From DAOMOP01 sp035444405 (GTDB lineage: Bacteria; Pseudomonadota; Gammaproteobacteria; Burkholderiales; Rhodocyclaceae): DNA of 20,971 nt. The stretch lies in the NCBI GenBank assembly GCA_035444405.1, contig DAOMOP010000050.1, forward strand, positions 1 through 20,971. Reading direction: 5' to 3'. Position 1 is the first letter of the stretch; the number at the start of each line of letters is the position of its first letter. The notes beneath the pieces are model-generated. The model was not told the origin of the DNA and did no database searches. It saw only the letters and a program-made list of their open reading frames with translations. This document shows positions 6,405 to 15,137 of this stretch, piece by piece. Position numbers and translations under genes: made by a program.

Positions 6405-8168
6405 ATGAGCGCCGACCCCAAGACCCAACTTGCCGATCTGCTGCGCGCCGCGCTGAAGAGTGTTGCGCCCGAACAGGCCGATACGCCGATCCACCTGGAG
6501 CGTCCGAAGCAGGCCGATCACGGCGACTTCGCGACCAATCTTGCGCTGCAGCTGGCGCGCCCGCTGCGGCGCAACCCGCGCGAGCTCGCGGCGCTGCTGC
6601 TCGGCGAGCTGCCCGCGGACGCGCTGGTCGCGAAGGCCGAGGTGGCCGGCGCCGGCTTCATCAACTTCACGCTCGCCGCCGGAGCGAAGACCGCGGTCGT
6701 GCGCGAGGTGCTCGCGCGCGGCGATGCGTTCGGACGCGGCGTGCGCAAGGGCGTGAAGACGCAGATCGAGTTCGTGTCGGCCAATCCGACCGGCCCGCTG
6801 CACGTCGGTCACGGCCGCGGTGCCGCCTACGGCGCATCGCTCGCGTCGCTGCTCGAGTTCGCCGGCTTCGACGTCACGCGCGAGTACTACATCAACGATG
6901 CCGGCCGCCAGATGGACATCCTCGCGCTGTCGACGTGGCTGCGTTATCTCGCCTTTTTCGGCATCGAGGTGCCGTTTCCGCCCAACGCCTACCAGGGCGG
7001 CTACGTGATCGACATGGCGCGCGAGATGCGCGACGCGCACCAGGGCCGCTTCGCCAGGGTCACGCTCGAAGCGGTGCTCGCCGGCACGCCGGGCCTGCCC
7101 CCGCGCGAACGCAAGGACGACGAGGCCAAGGCGCAGCGCGAAGCCCATCTCGACCGCCTGATCGCCAACGCGAAACAGCTGCTCGCCGAGGATTACGCCT
7201 GGGTGCACGGCTTCGCGCTGAACGAGCAGCTCGGCGACTGCCGCGAGGATCTGCAGGAATTCGGCGTGCACTTCGACAAGTGGTTCTCCGAGAAAAGCCT
7301 GTTCGACACCGGTCTGGTCGAGCGCGCCGTCGCCGAGCTCGAGCGCCGCGGCCACATCTACGTGCAGGACGGCGCGAAGTGGTTCCGTTCGAGCGGCTTC
7401 GGCGACGAGAAGGATCGCGTCGTGCAGCGCGAGAACGGCATGTACACGTATTTCGCGTCGGACATCGCCTATCACCTGAACAAGTACGAGCGCGGCTACG
7501 ATCGCATCATCGACATCTGGGGCGCCGACCATCACGGCTACATCGCGCGCGTGCGCGGCGCGGTCGCCGCGCTCGGCCTGCCGCCGGACAGGCTCGAGGT
7601 GGCGCTGGTGCAGTTCGCCGTGCTGTACCGAAACGGCCAGAAGGCGTCGATGTCCACGCGTGCGGGCGACTTCGTCACGCTGCGCGAGCTGCGCCGCGAA
7701 GTCGGCAACGACGCCTGCCGCTTCTTCTATGTGTTGCGCAAGAGCGACCAGCATCTGGACTTCGACCTCGATCTCGCCAAGAGTCAGACCAACGAGAACC
7801 CGGTCTACTACGTTCAATATGCCCATGCGCGGGTGTGCTCGGTGCTGCAGCAGTGGGGCGGCGACGTCGCCGAGCTCGCCGAGGTGACGCTGGCGCCGCT
7901 GGCGAGCGAGCGCGAGCTCGCGCTGTGCGCGCAGCTCGGCGTCTTTGCGGAAGTCGTGCAGAACGCCGCGGCCGATCACGCGCCGCACATGATCGCGTTC
8001 TACCTGAAGGACCTCGCCGGCGAGTTCCACGGTTGGTACAATGCAGAGCGCATGCTGGTGGACGACGAGGCGGTGCGCGGCGCGCGTCTCGCGCTGGCCT
8101 GCGCCGTGAAACAGGTGCTCGCCTCGGGCCTGCGCATGCTGGGCGTGTCGGCGCCCGAATCGATGTGA
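6405..8168 (+). CDS. argS: Arginyl-tRNA synthetase
   Basis: ArgS charges tRNA-Arg with arginine in the cytoplasm and is essential. The 587-residue product has the N-terminal Add1-like domain (about 1-100). The class I HIGH motif is HVGHGRG at 133-139, preceded by SANPTGPL. The KMSKS counterpart appears in the ArgS-specific form SMSTR (M416). The C-terminal DALR-type anticodon-binding domain includes the NPVYYVQYAHAR segment at its start. Length is close to the E. coli enzyme (577). The frame is open upstream to 6285, but that extension would include the TATAAT promoter and lacks homology, so ATG 6405 is used. The SPOR gene follows within about 15 bp, implying co-transcription. Confidence 0.97.
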   Translation: MSADPKTQLADLLRAALKSVAPEQADTPIHLERPKQADHGDFATNLALQLARPLRRNPRELAALLLGELPADALVAKAEVAGAGFINFTLAAGAKTAVVREVLARGDAFGRGVRKGVKTQIEFVSANPTGPLHVGHGRGAAYGASLASLLEFAGFDVTREYYINDAGRQMDILALSTWLRYLAFFGIEVPFPPNAYQGGYVIDMAREMRDAHQGRFARVTLEAVLAGTPGLPPRERKDDEAKAQREAHLDRLIANAKQLLAEDYAWVHGFALNEQLGDCREDLQEFGVHFDKWFSEKSLFDTGLVERAVAELERRGHIYVQDGAKWFRSSGFGDEKDRVVQRENGMYTYFASDIAYHLNKYERGYDRIIDIWGADHHGYIARVRGAVAALGLPPDRLEVALVQFAVLYRNGQKASMSTRAGDFVTLRELRREVGNDACRFFYVLRKSDQHLDFDLDLAKSQTNENPVYYVQYAHARVCSVLQQWGGDVAELAEVTLAPLASERELALCAQLGVFAEVVQNAAADHAPHMIAFYLKDLAGEFHGWYNAERMLVDDEAVRGARLALACAVKQVLASGLRMLGVSAPESM

Positions 8169-8183
8169 CGATTGGAGAAGGCA

Positions 8184-8753
8184 GTGGGTCGTGAGCACAA
8201 GCCGCGCCGGGCCGCGAGCCGCAAGCCGGCCAGGAGCGGTGGCGGCGTGATCGTCGGCATCTTCATCGGTCTGGTCCTCGGTGCGCTGCTGGCGGCCGGC
8301 ACCGCCTGGTATTTCACCCGTTCGTCGCCGTTTCAGGCCCCGCCGACGACGCCGGCGATTCCGTCCGGCGACCAGCCGCCGATGGCGTTGCCGGGCAAGC
8401 CGGGCGACCGGCCGCTGGTCAAGCAGGATTTCGAGTTCTACAAGATCCTGCCGCAGGGCACGAACGCACCGGTCGAGCCGGCCGCCGTGCTGCCGCAGCA
8501 GCCGGTCCGCGTCGAGCGCCTGTATCTGCAGGTCGGGGCGTTCGAGAATCCCGCCGAAGCCGACAACATGAAGGCGCTGCTCGCGCTGAACGGCATCGAG
8601 GCGAGCGCGCAGCGCACCCAGCTCGAGGACGGCCGCATCGTGCACCGCGTGCGCATCGGCCCGTTCGCCAAGCCCGAAGACATGAATCCGGTGCGTTCGC
8701 GCCTTGCGTCGGCGGGGCTCACCGCGTCGGTCGTGCGGGTGGTCAATCAGTAA
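8184..8753 (+). CDS. SPOR-domain inner-membrane protein, FtsN-like
   Basis: SPOR domains bind denuded septal peptidoglycan, and FtsN-like proteins carry one on a periplasmic stalk. Counted from a GTG at 8184, the 189-residue product has a basic cytoplasmic N-terminus (KPRRAASRKPARS) and one transmembrane helix (about 22-43). A Pro-rich linker follows, then a C-terminal SPOR domain (about 112-189) with the LYLQVGAFENPAEADNMKALL opening and VHRVRIGPF in the second half. GTG is chosen because GGAG lies six bases before it; a TTG at 8172 is in frame but overlaps this site. It sits directly behind argS and 77 bp before dsbA. Whether it is the true FtsN is uncertain because several SPOR proteins usually coexist. 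Confidence 0.88.
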   Translation: MGREHKPRRAASRKPARSGGGVIVGIFIGLVLGALLAAGTAWYFTRSSPFQAPPTTPAIPSGDQPPMALPGKPGDRPLVKQDFEFYKILPQGTNAPVEPAAVLPQQPVRVERLYLQVGAFENPAEADNMKALLALNGIEASAQRTQLEDGRIVHRVRIGPFAKPEDMNPVRSRLASAGLTASVVRVVNQ

Positions 8754-8830
8754 GCGTTGCTTGCGCGGTGGAACGCAGCGCGCACGGCGCCGTCCGAGTC
8801 TTTGTCATCGATCAGCAAGTGGAGAAGCGC

Positions 8831-9472
8831 ATGAATCGTCGTCTGATGCTCAAGGGGCTGGCCGTCCTCGCGGCACTGTCCGCAACCGCTCCGACCGTGC
8901 TCGCGCAGCAGGGCGGAGGCGAGCTGTACAACATCCTGCCGAATCGCGTGGCGTCCGAGACATCCGGCAAGGTCGAAGTCATCGAGTTCTTCCATTACGG
9001 CTGCCCGCATTGCCGCGATTTCCATCCGCTGATGAAGGAATGGCTAAAGCGCCTGCCCGAGGACGTCGAGTTCCGGGCCGTACCGGCGATCTGGGGCAAT
9101 GCGCAGCTGCGCGGGCTGGCGCGTCTGTACTACGCGGCCGAGCGCAGTGGCCACCTCGCCTCGCTCGAGGATGCGATCTTTGCCGCGGTGCAGGACGAGC
9201 GTCTGCCGATCCACACCGAGGAGGGCGTGCGCGACTGGATCGGACGCTTCGATTTGGACGCGAAGGCATTCATGGACACCTACAACTCGTTCGCGATGCA
9301 GGCGATGGTGCAGCGCGCCGACCAGGTCGCCCGCGCCTACCGCGTGCAAGGGGTGCCGACGATGGCGGTCGGCGGCCGCTACGTCACGTCCGCGTCGATC
9401 ACCGGCAGCCACGAGAACACGCTGAAGGTCGTCGACGAGCTGATCGTCAAGGCGCGCGCCGAGCTCGAGTAA
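8831..9472 (+). CDS. dsbA: Periplasmic thiol:disulfide interchange protein DsbA
   Basis: DsbA introduces disulfide bonds into secreted proteins. The 213-residue precursor has a signal peptide (1-25, MNRRLMLKGL core and cleavage near VLA/QQ), then a thioredoxin fold with an inserted helical domain. The active site is CPHC at 58-61 in the FFHYGCPHC context, and the cis-proline motif is VPT at 175-177. Both are diagnostic of DsbA rather than DsbC/G or TlpA. The ATG at 8831 has GGAG six bases upstream and begins the signal peptide. A start at 8768 would put 21 extra residues before it and is rejected. A DsbB partner is not in the window. It may be co-transcribed with argS and the SPOR gene or have its own promoter in the 77 bp gap. 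Confidence 0.95.
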   Translation: MNRRLMLKGLAVLAALSATAPTVLAQQGGGELYNILPNRVASETSGKVEVIEFFHYGCPHCRDFHPLMKEWLKRLPEDVEFRAVPAIWGNAQLRGLARLYYAAERSGHLASLEDAIFAAVQDERLPIHTEEGVRDWIGRFDLDAKAFMDTYNSFAMQAMVQRADQVARAYRVQGVPTMAVGGRYVTSASITGSHENTLKVVDELIVKARAELE

Positions 9473-9502
9473 CGGCACCCGGGCGCCGGCTGCCGAAAAC
9501 GC

Positions 9503-9518
9503 ACCGCATCGGTGCGGT
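9503..9518 (+). terminator. Weak stem-loop downstream of dsbA
   Basis: ACCGCA-TCGG-TGCGGT forms a 6 bp stem with a four-base loop 31 bases after the dsbA stop. There is no T-run directly after it, so it is at best an imperfect terminator. The surrounding 174 bp gap (9473-9646) also holds two CACC/GGTG inverted repeats and the candidate promoter of the next gene. Confidence 0.3.
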
Positions 9519-9606
9519 TCCCGGCCAAACATCTCGTCGCCGCACCAAGGTGGTGATTTTTTCCCCGGCTTGGGTGGATTATGCACCAATGGTGTGCGTA
9601 CTCATC

Positions 9607-9612
9607 TATGAT
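9607..9612 (+). promoter_or_regulatory. Candidate -10 element upstream of the PilZ-like gene
   Basis: TATGAT lies 35 bases before the ATG at 9647. No good -35 hexamer is present at 16-18 bases. An inverted repeat (9584-9594) lies where a -35 would be, which would suit a regulated or activator-dependent promoter, but this is inference. Confidence 0.35.
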
Positions 9613-9646
9613 AGGGCTTCCGTCCATCATGTAGGGGAGTCAGCAC

Positions 9647-10063
9647 ATGTCGCAGGCCGCGCAGATCGAGCTCATCGAACGCCGCAGGCGCCAGCGTTTC
9701 ACCGCCGAGCAAGAGGGCCGGCCGCAGTTCCGGGTGCTCGTCGACGGCGAGTGCCTGCCCGTGCTGGACTTGTCGCTGGAGTGCTTCTCGATGCCGGCTG
9801 CGACCCCGCCGGCGACGCATCGCGGCATTCAGTTCGTCCTGCAGCATGCGGAGCGCAGTGGCGAAGTGTGCGGCACCGCGCGGATCGTAAACTATCAGGG
9901 CGCGCCGGCCGGCGGACAGGCCGGCTGCGCGTTCGAATCGATCGACGGCGACGGTCTCGCACGCCTCGAGCAATGGCTCGCCGCACACGTGCTCGCCGCT
10001 GCGTCGGTGCCGATCAGGGCCCACGAGGCCGCCGGTATCGTGCGCGGCCCCTCCCTGGTCTGA
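9647..10063 (+). CDS. Small PilZ-like domain protein (divergent)
   Basis: This 138-residue protein resembles single-domain PilZ proteins, which bind cyclic di-GMP and control motility, exopolysaccharide or pili. An Arg cluster ERRRRQRF (11-18) is followed by a beta-rich stretch FRVLVDGECLPVLDLSLECF. The RxxxR element is present, but the second motif (D/N)xSxxG appears as DLSLEC (41-46), with the final glycine replaced by cysteine. A later GTARIVNYQG and AFESIDGDGLARLEQWL fit the end of a PilZ barrel and its helix. There is no signal peptide or membrane helix. The ATG is preceded by AGGGGAG with seven bases spacing. The PilZ call rests on motif layout only, and c-di-GMP binding is doubtful given the missing glycine. 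Confidence 0.6.
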   Translation: MSQAAQIELIERRRRQRFTAEQEGRPQFRVLVDGECLPVLDLSLECFSMPAATPPATHRGIQFVLQHAERSGEVCGTARIVNYQGAPAGGQAGCAFESIDGDGLARLEQWLAAHVLAAASVPIRAHEAAGIVRGPSLV

Positions 10064-10077
10064 ATCGCGCCACGCCG

Positions 10078-10114
10078 ACCGCCCGGACTGCCGCGCTGGC
10101 GCGGCGGGCGGTTT
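10078..10114 (+). terminator. Probable rho-independent terminator after the PilZ-like gene
   Basis: ACCGCCC (10078-10084) pairs with GGGCGGT (10106-10112), and GCCGCG (10090-10095) pairs with CGCGGC (10100-10105) around a CTGG loop. This gives 13 base pairs with one five-base bulge, followed by TT. It starts 14 bases after the stop codon. The short T-run is the weak point, but position and stability favour a terminator. Confidence 0.5.
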
Positions 10115-10166
10115 CGACCTACGGTAATAGTCAGCGGTCGCCGTTCGAGGGCCCGGCGCCTCGTCT

Positions 10167-10191
10167 ACAGGCCGGCTCGGGCCGGGCCTGT
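10167..10191 (+). other. Stem-loop in the 5' region of gdhB
   Basis: ACAGGCCGGC pairs with GCCGGGCCTGT around a TCGG loop, a 10 bp stem with one bulged G. It lies about 48 bases before the gdhB start, without a following T-run. It could be a leader structure, part of an operator or a second terminator element. The sequence alone does not decide. Confidence 0.4.
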
Positions 10192-10238
10192 CCCCGGCAG
10201 AACCGTATCGATGCAATCCGGTGTAGGGGAGCCCGACG

Positions 10239-13200
10239 ATGAAAACGCACAATGCAGACCTGCTCGTGGCCCATCTGGATGCGGTCTTCGAGTTGATCCG
10301 CAGCAAGCTGCCCGCCGAGCAGGCCGGGCTCGTCCAGGCGTTCGCGCAGGAGTATTTCGGCGGGGTCGATCCGGACGATCTCGTCGGCTTCACGGTCGCC
10401 GATCTATACGGCGCGGCGCTGAGCCAGTGGCACTTCGTGCGCAAGCGCCGTGATGCGCTGCGCATCCGCGTCTATAACCCGCGCCTCGAGGAGCACGGCT
10501 GGGAGTCGACCCACACCGTGATCGAGATCGTCGGCGACGACATGCCGTTTCTGGTCGATTCGATCACGATGGAGGTCAACCGCCAGGGGCTCACGCTGCA
10601 TCTGATCATCCATCCGGTGATGTACGTCGTGCGCGACGCCGACGGTCAGTTCCTGCGCCTCGCCGAGCCCTCCGAAACGGACGGCGGGGCGTACGAATCG
10701 ATCATGCACGTCGAGGTCGACCGGCGCACCGAGCCGGCCGATCTCGGGGCGCTCGAAGCGGGGCTCGTGCGCGTGCTGGGCGATGTGCGGGCGGCGGTCG
10801 GCGACTGGCCGGCGATGCGTGAGCGCATCGTCGACATCATCGCCGGCATCGACCGCTCGCCGCCGCCCGACGATCCGGAAGAAGTCGCCGAGGTGAAGGC
10901 CTTTTTGCAGTGGCTGGCCGACGACAATTTCGTCATCCTCGGCTGTCGCGACTACGATTTGACCTCGATCGACGGCGAGAACGAGCTGCGCATTCGCGCC
11001 GGCTCCGGCCTCGGCCTGCTGCGCGAGACTGGCGACGAGGGGCGCTCGCGTACCTTCGCGGCGCTGCCGCCGCAGCTCAAGGCGCAGGCGCACCTGCCGC
11101 GGCTGCTGACGGTGACGAAATCGAACACGCGCTCGACCGTTCATCGCCCCGGCTATCTCGACTACATCGGCATCAAGACCTTCGACGGGCACGGCAAGGT
11201 GACCGGCGAGCGGCGCGTGATCGGGCTGCTCGCATCGACCGCCTACAGCACCAACCCGCAGGCCATTCCGTTGCTGCGCCGCAAGGTCGCCACCGTGATC
11301 GAACGCGCCGGCTTCCTGCCCCGGAGCCATGCCGCCAAGGCATTGCAGACCATTCTCGAGCGCTACCCGCGCGACGAGCTGTTCCAGATCACCACCGACG
11401 AGCTCTACGCCAACGCGATGGGCATCTTGCGCCTGGGCGAGCGTCAGCGCACGCGGCTGTTCGTGCGCACGGACCCGTTCGCGCGCTTCGTCTCGTGCCT
11501 GATCTACGTCCCGCGCGAGAACTACAACACCGACCAGCGTCAGCGCATGCAGGCGGTGCTGATGGACGCGTTCAACGGCATCGCGTCCGAATTCGACGTG
11601 CATTTCTCGGATTCGGCGCTCGCGCGCATCCTGATCATCGTGCGCACACGCGACGCGACTGTTCCGCCCTATGACGTGCGCGAGCTCGAGGAGCGCCTGA
11701 TCCGCGCGTCGCGCCGTTGGGAGGACGACCTGCAGCAGGCGCTGGTCGAGCACTGCGGCGAGGAGCGCGGCATGTATCTGCTGCGCCGCTACGGCAGCGG
11801 CTTTCCGGCCGGCTACCGCGAGGACTATGCCGCGCGTGTGGCGGTGTTCGATGTCGAGCAGATGGAGACGCTCGCGGGGGCGGACGACCTGGCGATGAGC
11901 CTGTACGTGCCGCTCGAGGCGGCGCCCGGGCGCATCAACTTCAAGATGTACCGCATCGACCAGCCGGTGCCGCTGTCGCACAGCCTGCCGATGCTCGAGC
12001 GCATGGGCGTGAAGGTGGTCGACGAGCGTCCCTCCGAGATCGAGCGCCAGGACGGCCGGCGCGTGTGGATCCACGACTTCGGCCTGAGCCATGCGGGCTC
12101 CGACGAGCTCAACATCGACCGGCTGCGGCCGCTGTTCCAGGACGCGTTCCTGCGCGTGTGGCGGGGCGAGATCGAGAACGACGATTTCAACCGCCTGACG
12201 CTGCTCGCCGGGCTCGGCTGGCGTGAGGTCAGCGTGCTGCGCGCCTACGCGAAATACATGCGCCAGGCGGCCTTCACGTTCAGCCAGACCTACATGGAGC
12301 AGACGCTCGCGGCCTATCCGGCCCTCGCACGGCAGCTGATGGCCTTGTTCGCTCTGCGTTTCGACCCGGCGCTGTCGCAGCATCGCGATACGCAGAGCGT
12401 GAAGCTGCTCGTCGATATCGAAGAGGCGCTCAACAACGTCGCCAATCTCGACGAGGACCGCATCCTGCGGCAGTTCCTGGCGATGATCCGGGCGACGCTG
12501 CGCACGAACGGCTATCAGCGCGGCGCGGACGGCGCGCCCAAGCCTTATCTGTCGTTCAAGATCGATCCGACGCAGGTGCCGAATCTGCCCCATCCGCGGC
12601 CGATGTTCGAGATCTTCGTCTATTCGCCGCGCATCGAGGGGGTGCACCTGCGCGGCGGCAAGGTCGCGCGCGGCGGCCTGCGCTGGTCGGACCGCATGGA
12701 GGATTTCCGCACCGAGATCCTCGGTCTCGTAAAGGCGCAGATCGTCAAGAACGCGGTCATCGTGCCGGTCGGCTCGAAGGGCGGCTTCGTGGTCAAGAAC
12801 CCGCCGGCCGGGGGCGATCGCGAGGCGCTGCTGGCCGAGGGCATCGCGTGCTATCGCATGTTCCTGAGCGGGCTGCTCGATCTCACCGACAACCTCGTGC
12901 ATGGCGAGATCGTGCCGCCGCCCGACGTGCTGCGCCACGACGAGGACGATCCGTATCTGGTGGTCGCCGCCGACAAGGGCACCGCGACCTTCTCGGACTA
13001 CGCGAACGAAGTCGCCGCCGAATACGGCTTCTGGCTCGGCGACGCGTTCGCGTCCGGCGGCTCGGTCGGCTACGACCACAAGAAGATGGGCATCACCGCG
13101 CGCGGTGCGTGGGAGTCGGTCAAACGCCATTTCCGCGAGATGGGCGTCGATACGCAGACGCAGCCCTTCACCGTGGTCGGCATCGGCGACATGTCCGGCG

Positions 13201-15059
13201 ACGTGTTCGGCAACGGCATGCTGCTGTCGAGGCAGATCCGGCTCGTCGCCGCCTTCGACCACCGCCACATCTTCATCGACCCGTCGCCGGAGCCGGAGAC
13301 GTCGTGGAGCGAGCGCGCGCGCCTGTTCCGGCTCGAGCGCTCGTCGTGGGCCGACTACGACAGGAAGCTGATCTCGGAGGGGGGCGGCGTATGGCCGCGC
13401 AGCGCGAAGTCGGTGCGCCTGTCGCCGCAGGCGCGCGAAGCCCTCGGCATCGAGGTCGAATCGCTGTCGCCGGCCGAGCTGGTCCGCTGCGTGCTGAAGG
13501 CGCCGGTCGACCTGCTCTACAACGGCGGCATCGGCACCTACGTCAAGGCGGCGAGCGAAACCGACGCGTCGGTGGGCGATCGCGCCAACGACGCGGTGCG
13601 CGTCAATGCCGCGGAGCTGCGTTGCCGCGTGATCGGTGAAGGCGGCAACCTCGGCGTCACCCAGCTCGGCCGCATCGAGTTCGCGTTGCAGGGCGGGCGC
13701 GTCAACACCGACGCGATCGACAACTCGGGCGGTGTGGACTGCTCCGACCACGAGGTCAACATCAAGATCCTGCTCGACAGCGTCGTTGCCGACGGTGAGC
13801 TCACCCAGAAGCAGCGCAACAAGCTGCTGATGGAGATGACCGACGAGGTTGCCGCGCTGGTGCTGCGCGACAACTATGCGCAGACGCAGGTGTTGTCGGT
13901 CACGCGCGCGCGCGGGGTGGCGCTGCTCGACGAGCAGGCCGAGTACATCCGCAAGCTCGCCCATGCCGGGCGCCTGAACCGCAAGCTCGAATTCCTGCCG
14001 ATGGAGGAGGACATCCCCGAGCGCAAGGCCTCGCGCGTCGGCCTGGTGGTGCCGGAGCTCGCGGTGCTGCTCGCCTACAGCAAGATCGAGCTCTACGACG
14101 AGGTACTCGCCTCGGACGTGCCCGAGGACCCGTACATCTCGACCGCGCTGGCGCGCTACTTTCCGGTGCCGCTGCGCGAGCGCTTCGCCGAGCCGATCCG
14201 GCGTCACCCGCTCAAGCGCGAGATCATCGCGACGCACGTCGTCAACAGCATGATCAACCGCGTCGGCAGCACCTTCGTGAGCCGTCTGCAGGGCGAGCTC
14301 GGTGCCGCGGCGCCGGACATCGTGCGCGCCTACATGGCGACGCGCGAGGTGTTCGGGCTGGTGCCGACCTGGCGCGACATCGAGGCGCTCGACAACCTGG
14401 TCGAATACGAGGTGCAGACCGCGATGATCCTCGACGCCGACCGGCTGATCCAGCGCGGCACGATGTGGTTCCTGCGCCACCGCGACTGGATCGCCGACCT
14501 GGAGGCGACGCGCGCGCACTTCTCGCCGGGGGTCGCGCGCCTGGCCGAGGGCTTGCGCGATTTCATCACGCCGGACTATCGCGACGAGCTCGACGCGGCT
14601 GCGCAAAGCTACATCGACAAGGGCGTGCCGGAGGCGCTGGCGCGGCGCATCGCCTCGCTCGAAGAGCTGTACTCCGCGCTGGACCTCGTCGAAGTCGCGG
14701 CCGACAGCGGCAGGCCCGAAGCGAACGTCGCGGCGGTGTATTTCGCGCTCGGCGGCCACCTCGAGCTGCACTGGCTGGGGCGGCACATCGGCGCGCTGCC
14801 GGCCGAGACGCGCTGGCAGGCGCTCGCGCGCAGCGCGCTGCGCGTCGACCTGTCGAACCAGGCGCGCGCGCTCGCCGCCGATGCGCTGCGCCTGTCGCCC
14901 GAGGTCGAAGAACCGGCGGCGGTGATCGAAGCCTGGGAGGCGCGCCACCGCTTCCACATCGGCCGCTACCAGCATTTGCTGATCGAAGTGAAGTCGATCG
15001 AGAACATCGAGATGCCGATGCTGCTGGTGCTGATGCGCGAGCTGCGCAGCATGGGCTGA
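10239..15059 (+). CDS. gdhB: Large NAD-specific glutamate dehydrogenase (about 180 kDa class)
   Basis: The 1606-residue product belongs to the large NAD-GDH family (Bac_GDH). These cytoplasmic enzymes oxidise glutamate to 2-oxoglutarate and ammonium with NAD and mainly serve catabolism. Length matches known members (about 1600-1650). The N-terminal half is the family's long regulatory, ACT-like region, with DDMPFLVDSITMEVNRQGL near residue 105. The catalytic core carries RGGLRWSDRMEDFRTEILGLVKAQ, the catalytic-lysine segment VGSKGGFVVK (K847) and the dinucleotide-fold segment GIGDMSGDVFGNG (981-993). VIGEGGNLGVTQLGRIEF and a long helical C-terminal domain follow. The ATG has AGGGGAG seven bases upstream. 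No frame break is seen over 4.8 kb. The gene is monocistronic in appearance and converges with the TRAP cluster. Very high GC3 leaves long antisense frames open, and these are not genes. Confidence 0.97.
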   Translation: MKTHNADLLVAHLDAVFELIRSKLPAEQAGLVQAFAQEYFGGVDPDDLVGFTVADLYGAALSQWHFVRKRRDALRIRVYNPRLEEHGWESTHTVIEIVGDDMPFLVDSITMEVNRQGLTLHLIIHPVMYVVRDADGQFLRLAEPSETDGGAYESIMHVEVDRRTEPADLGALEAGLVRVLGDVRAAVGDWPAMRERIVDIIAGIDRSPPPDDPEEVAEVKAFLQWLADDNFVILGCRDYDLTSIDGENELRIRAGSGLGLLRETGDEGRSRTFAALPPQLKAQAHLPRLLTVTKSNTRSTVHRPGYLDYIGIKTFDGHGKVTGERRVIGLLASTAYSTNPQAIPLLRRKVATVIERAGFLPRSHAAKALQTILERYPRDELFQITTDELYANAMGILRLGERQRTRLFVRTDPFARFVSCLIYVPRENYNTDQRQRMQAVLMDAFNGIASEFDVHFSDSALARILIIVRTRDATVPPYDVRELEERLIRASRRWEDDLQQALVEHCGEERGMYLLRRYGSGFPAGYREDYAARVAVFDVEQMETLAGADDLAMSLYVPLEAAPGRINFKMYRIDQPVPLSHSLPMLERMGVKVVDERPSEIERQDGRRVWIHDFGLSHAGSDELNIDRLRPLFQDAFLRVWRGEIENDDFNRLTLLAGLGWREVSVLRAYAKYMRQAAFTFSQTYMEQTLAAYPALARQLMALFALRFDPALSQHRDTQSVKLLVDIEEALNNVANLDEDRILRQFLAMIRATLRTNGYQRGADGAPKPYLSFKIDPTQVPNLPHPRPMFEIFVYSPRIEGVHLRGGKVARGGLRWSDRMEDFRTEILGLVKAQIVKNAVIVPVGSKGGFVVKNPPAGGDREALLAEGIACYRMFLSGLLDLTDNLVHGEIVPPPDVLRHDEDDPYLVVAADKGTATFSDYANEVAAEYGFWLGDAFASGGSVGYDHKKMGITARGAWESVKRHFREMGVDTQTQPFTVVGIGDMSGDVFGNGMLLSRQIRLVAAFDHRHIFIDPSPEPETSWSERARLFRLERSSWADYDRKLISEGGGVWPRSAKSVRLSPQAREALGIEVESLSPAELVRCVLKAPVDLLYNGGIGTYVKAASETDASVGDRANDAVRVNAAELRCRVIGEGGNLGVTQLGRIEFALQGGRVNTDAIDNSGGVDCSDHEVNIKILLDSVVADGELTQKQRNKLLMEMTDEVAALVLRDNYAQTQVLSVTRARGVALLDEQAEYIRKLAHAGRLNRKLEFLPMEEDIPERKASRVGLVVPELAVLLAYSKIELYDEVLASDVPEDPYISTALARYFPVPLRERFAEPIRRHPLKREIIATHVVNSMINRVGSTFVSRLQGELGAAAPDIVRAYMATREVFGLVPTWRDIEALDNLVEYEVQTAMILDADRLIQRGTMWFLRHRDWIADLEATRAHFSPGVARLAEGLRDFITPDYRDELDAAAQSYIDKGVPEALARRIASLEELYSALDLVEVAADSGRPEANVAAVYFALGGHLELHWLGRHIGALPAETRWQALARSALRVDLSNQARALAADALRLSPEVEEPAAVIEAWEARHRFHIGRYQHLLIEVKSIENIEMPMLLVLMRELRSMG

Positions 15060-15060
15060 A

Positions 15061-15078
15061 GCGCGCCCCGGGGCGCGC
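15061..15078. terminator. Perfect GC palindrome between convergent genes
   Basis: GCGCGCCCCGGGGCGCGC is an 18 bp perfect inverted repeat beginning one base after the gdhB stop, in the 78 bp gap before the end of the convergent TRAP permease gene. It can fold identically on both transcripts. No T-run follows on either strand, so it would act as a 3'-end or pause hairpin rather than a classic intrinsic terminator. Confidence 0.45.
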
Positions 15079-15137
15079 GTCGCCCGCGGGCGCGGGGCGG
15101 GCGGCAGCTCCGGGTAGCGGGTGACGCGGGGCTTGGC

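Noticed and set aside
10404..14975. A 1523-residue open frame antisense to gdhB
   Set aside because: It mirrors the real gene because of extreme third-position GC. Its translation is Arg/His/Ala/Gln-rich with no domain, while the sense strand encodes a complete NAD-GDH.
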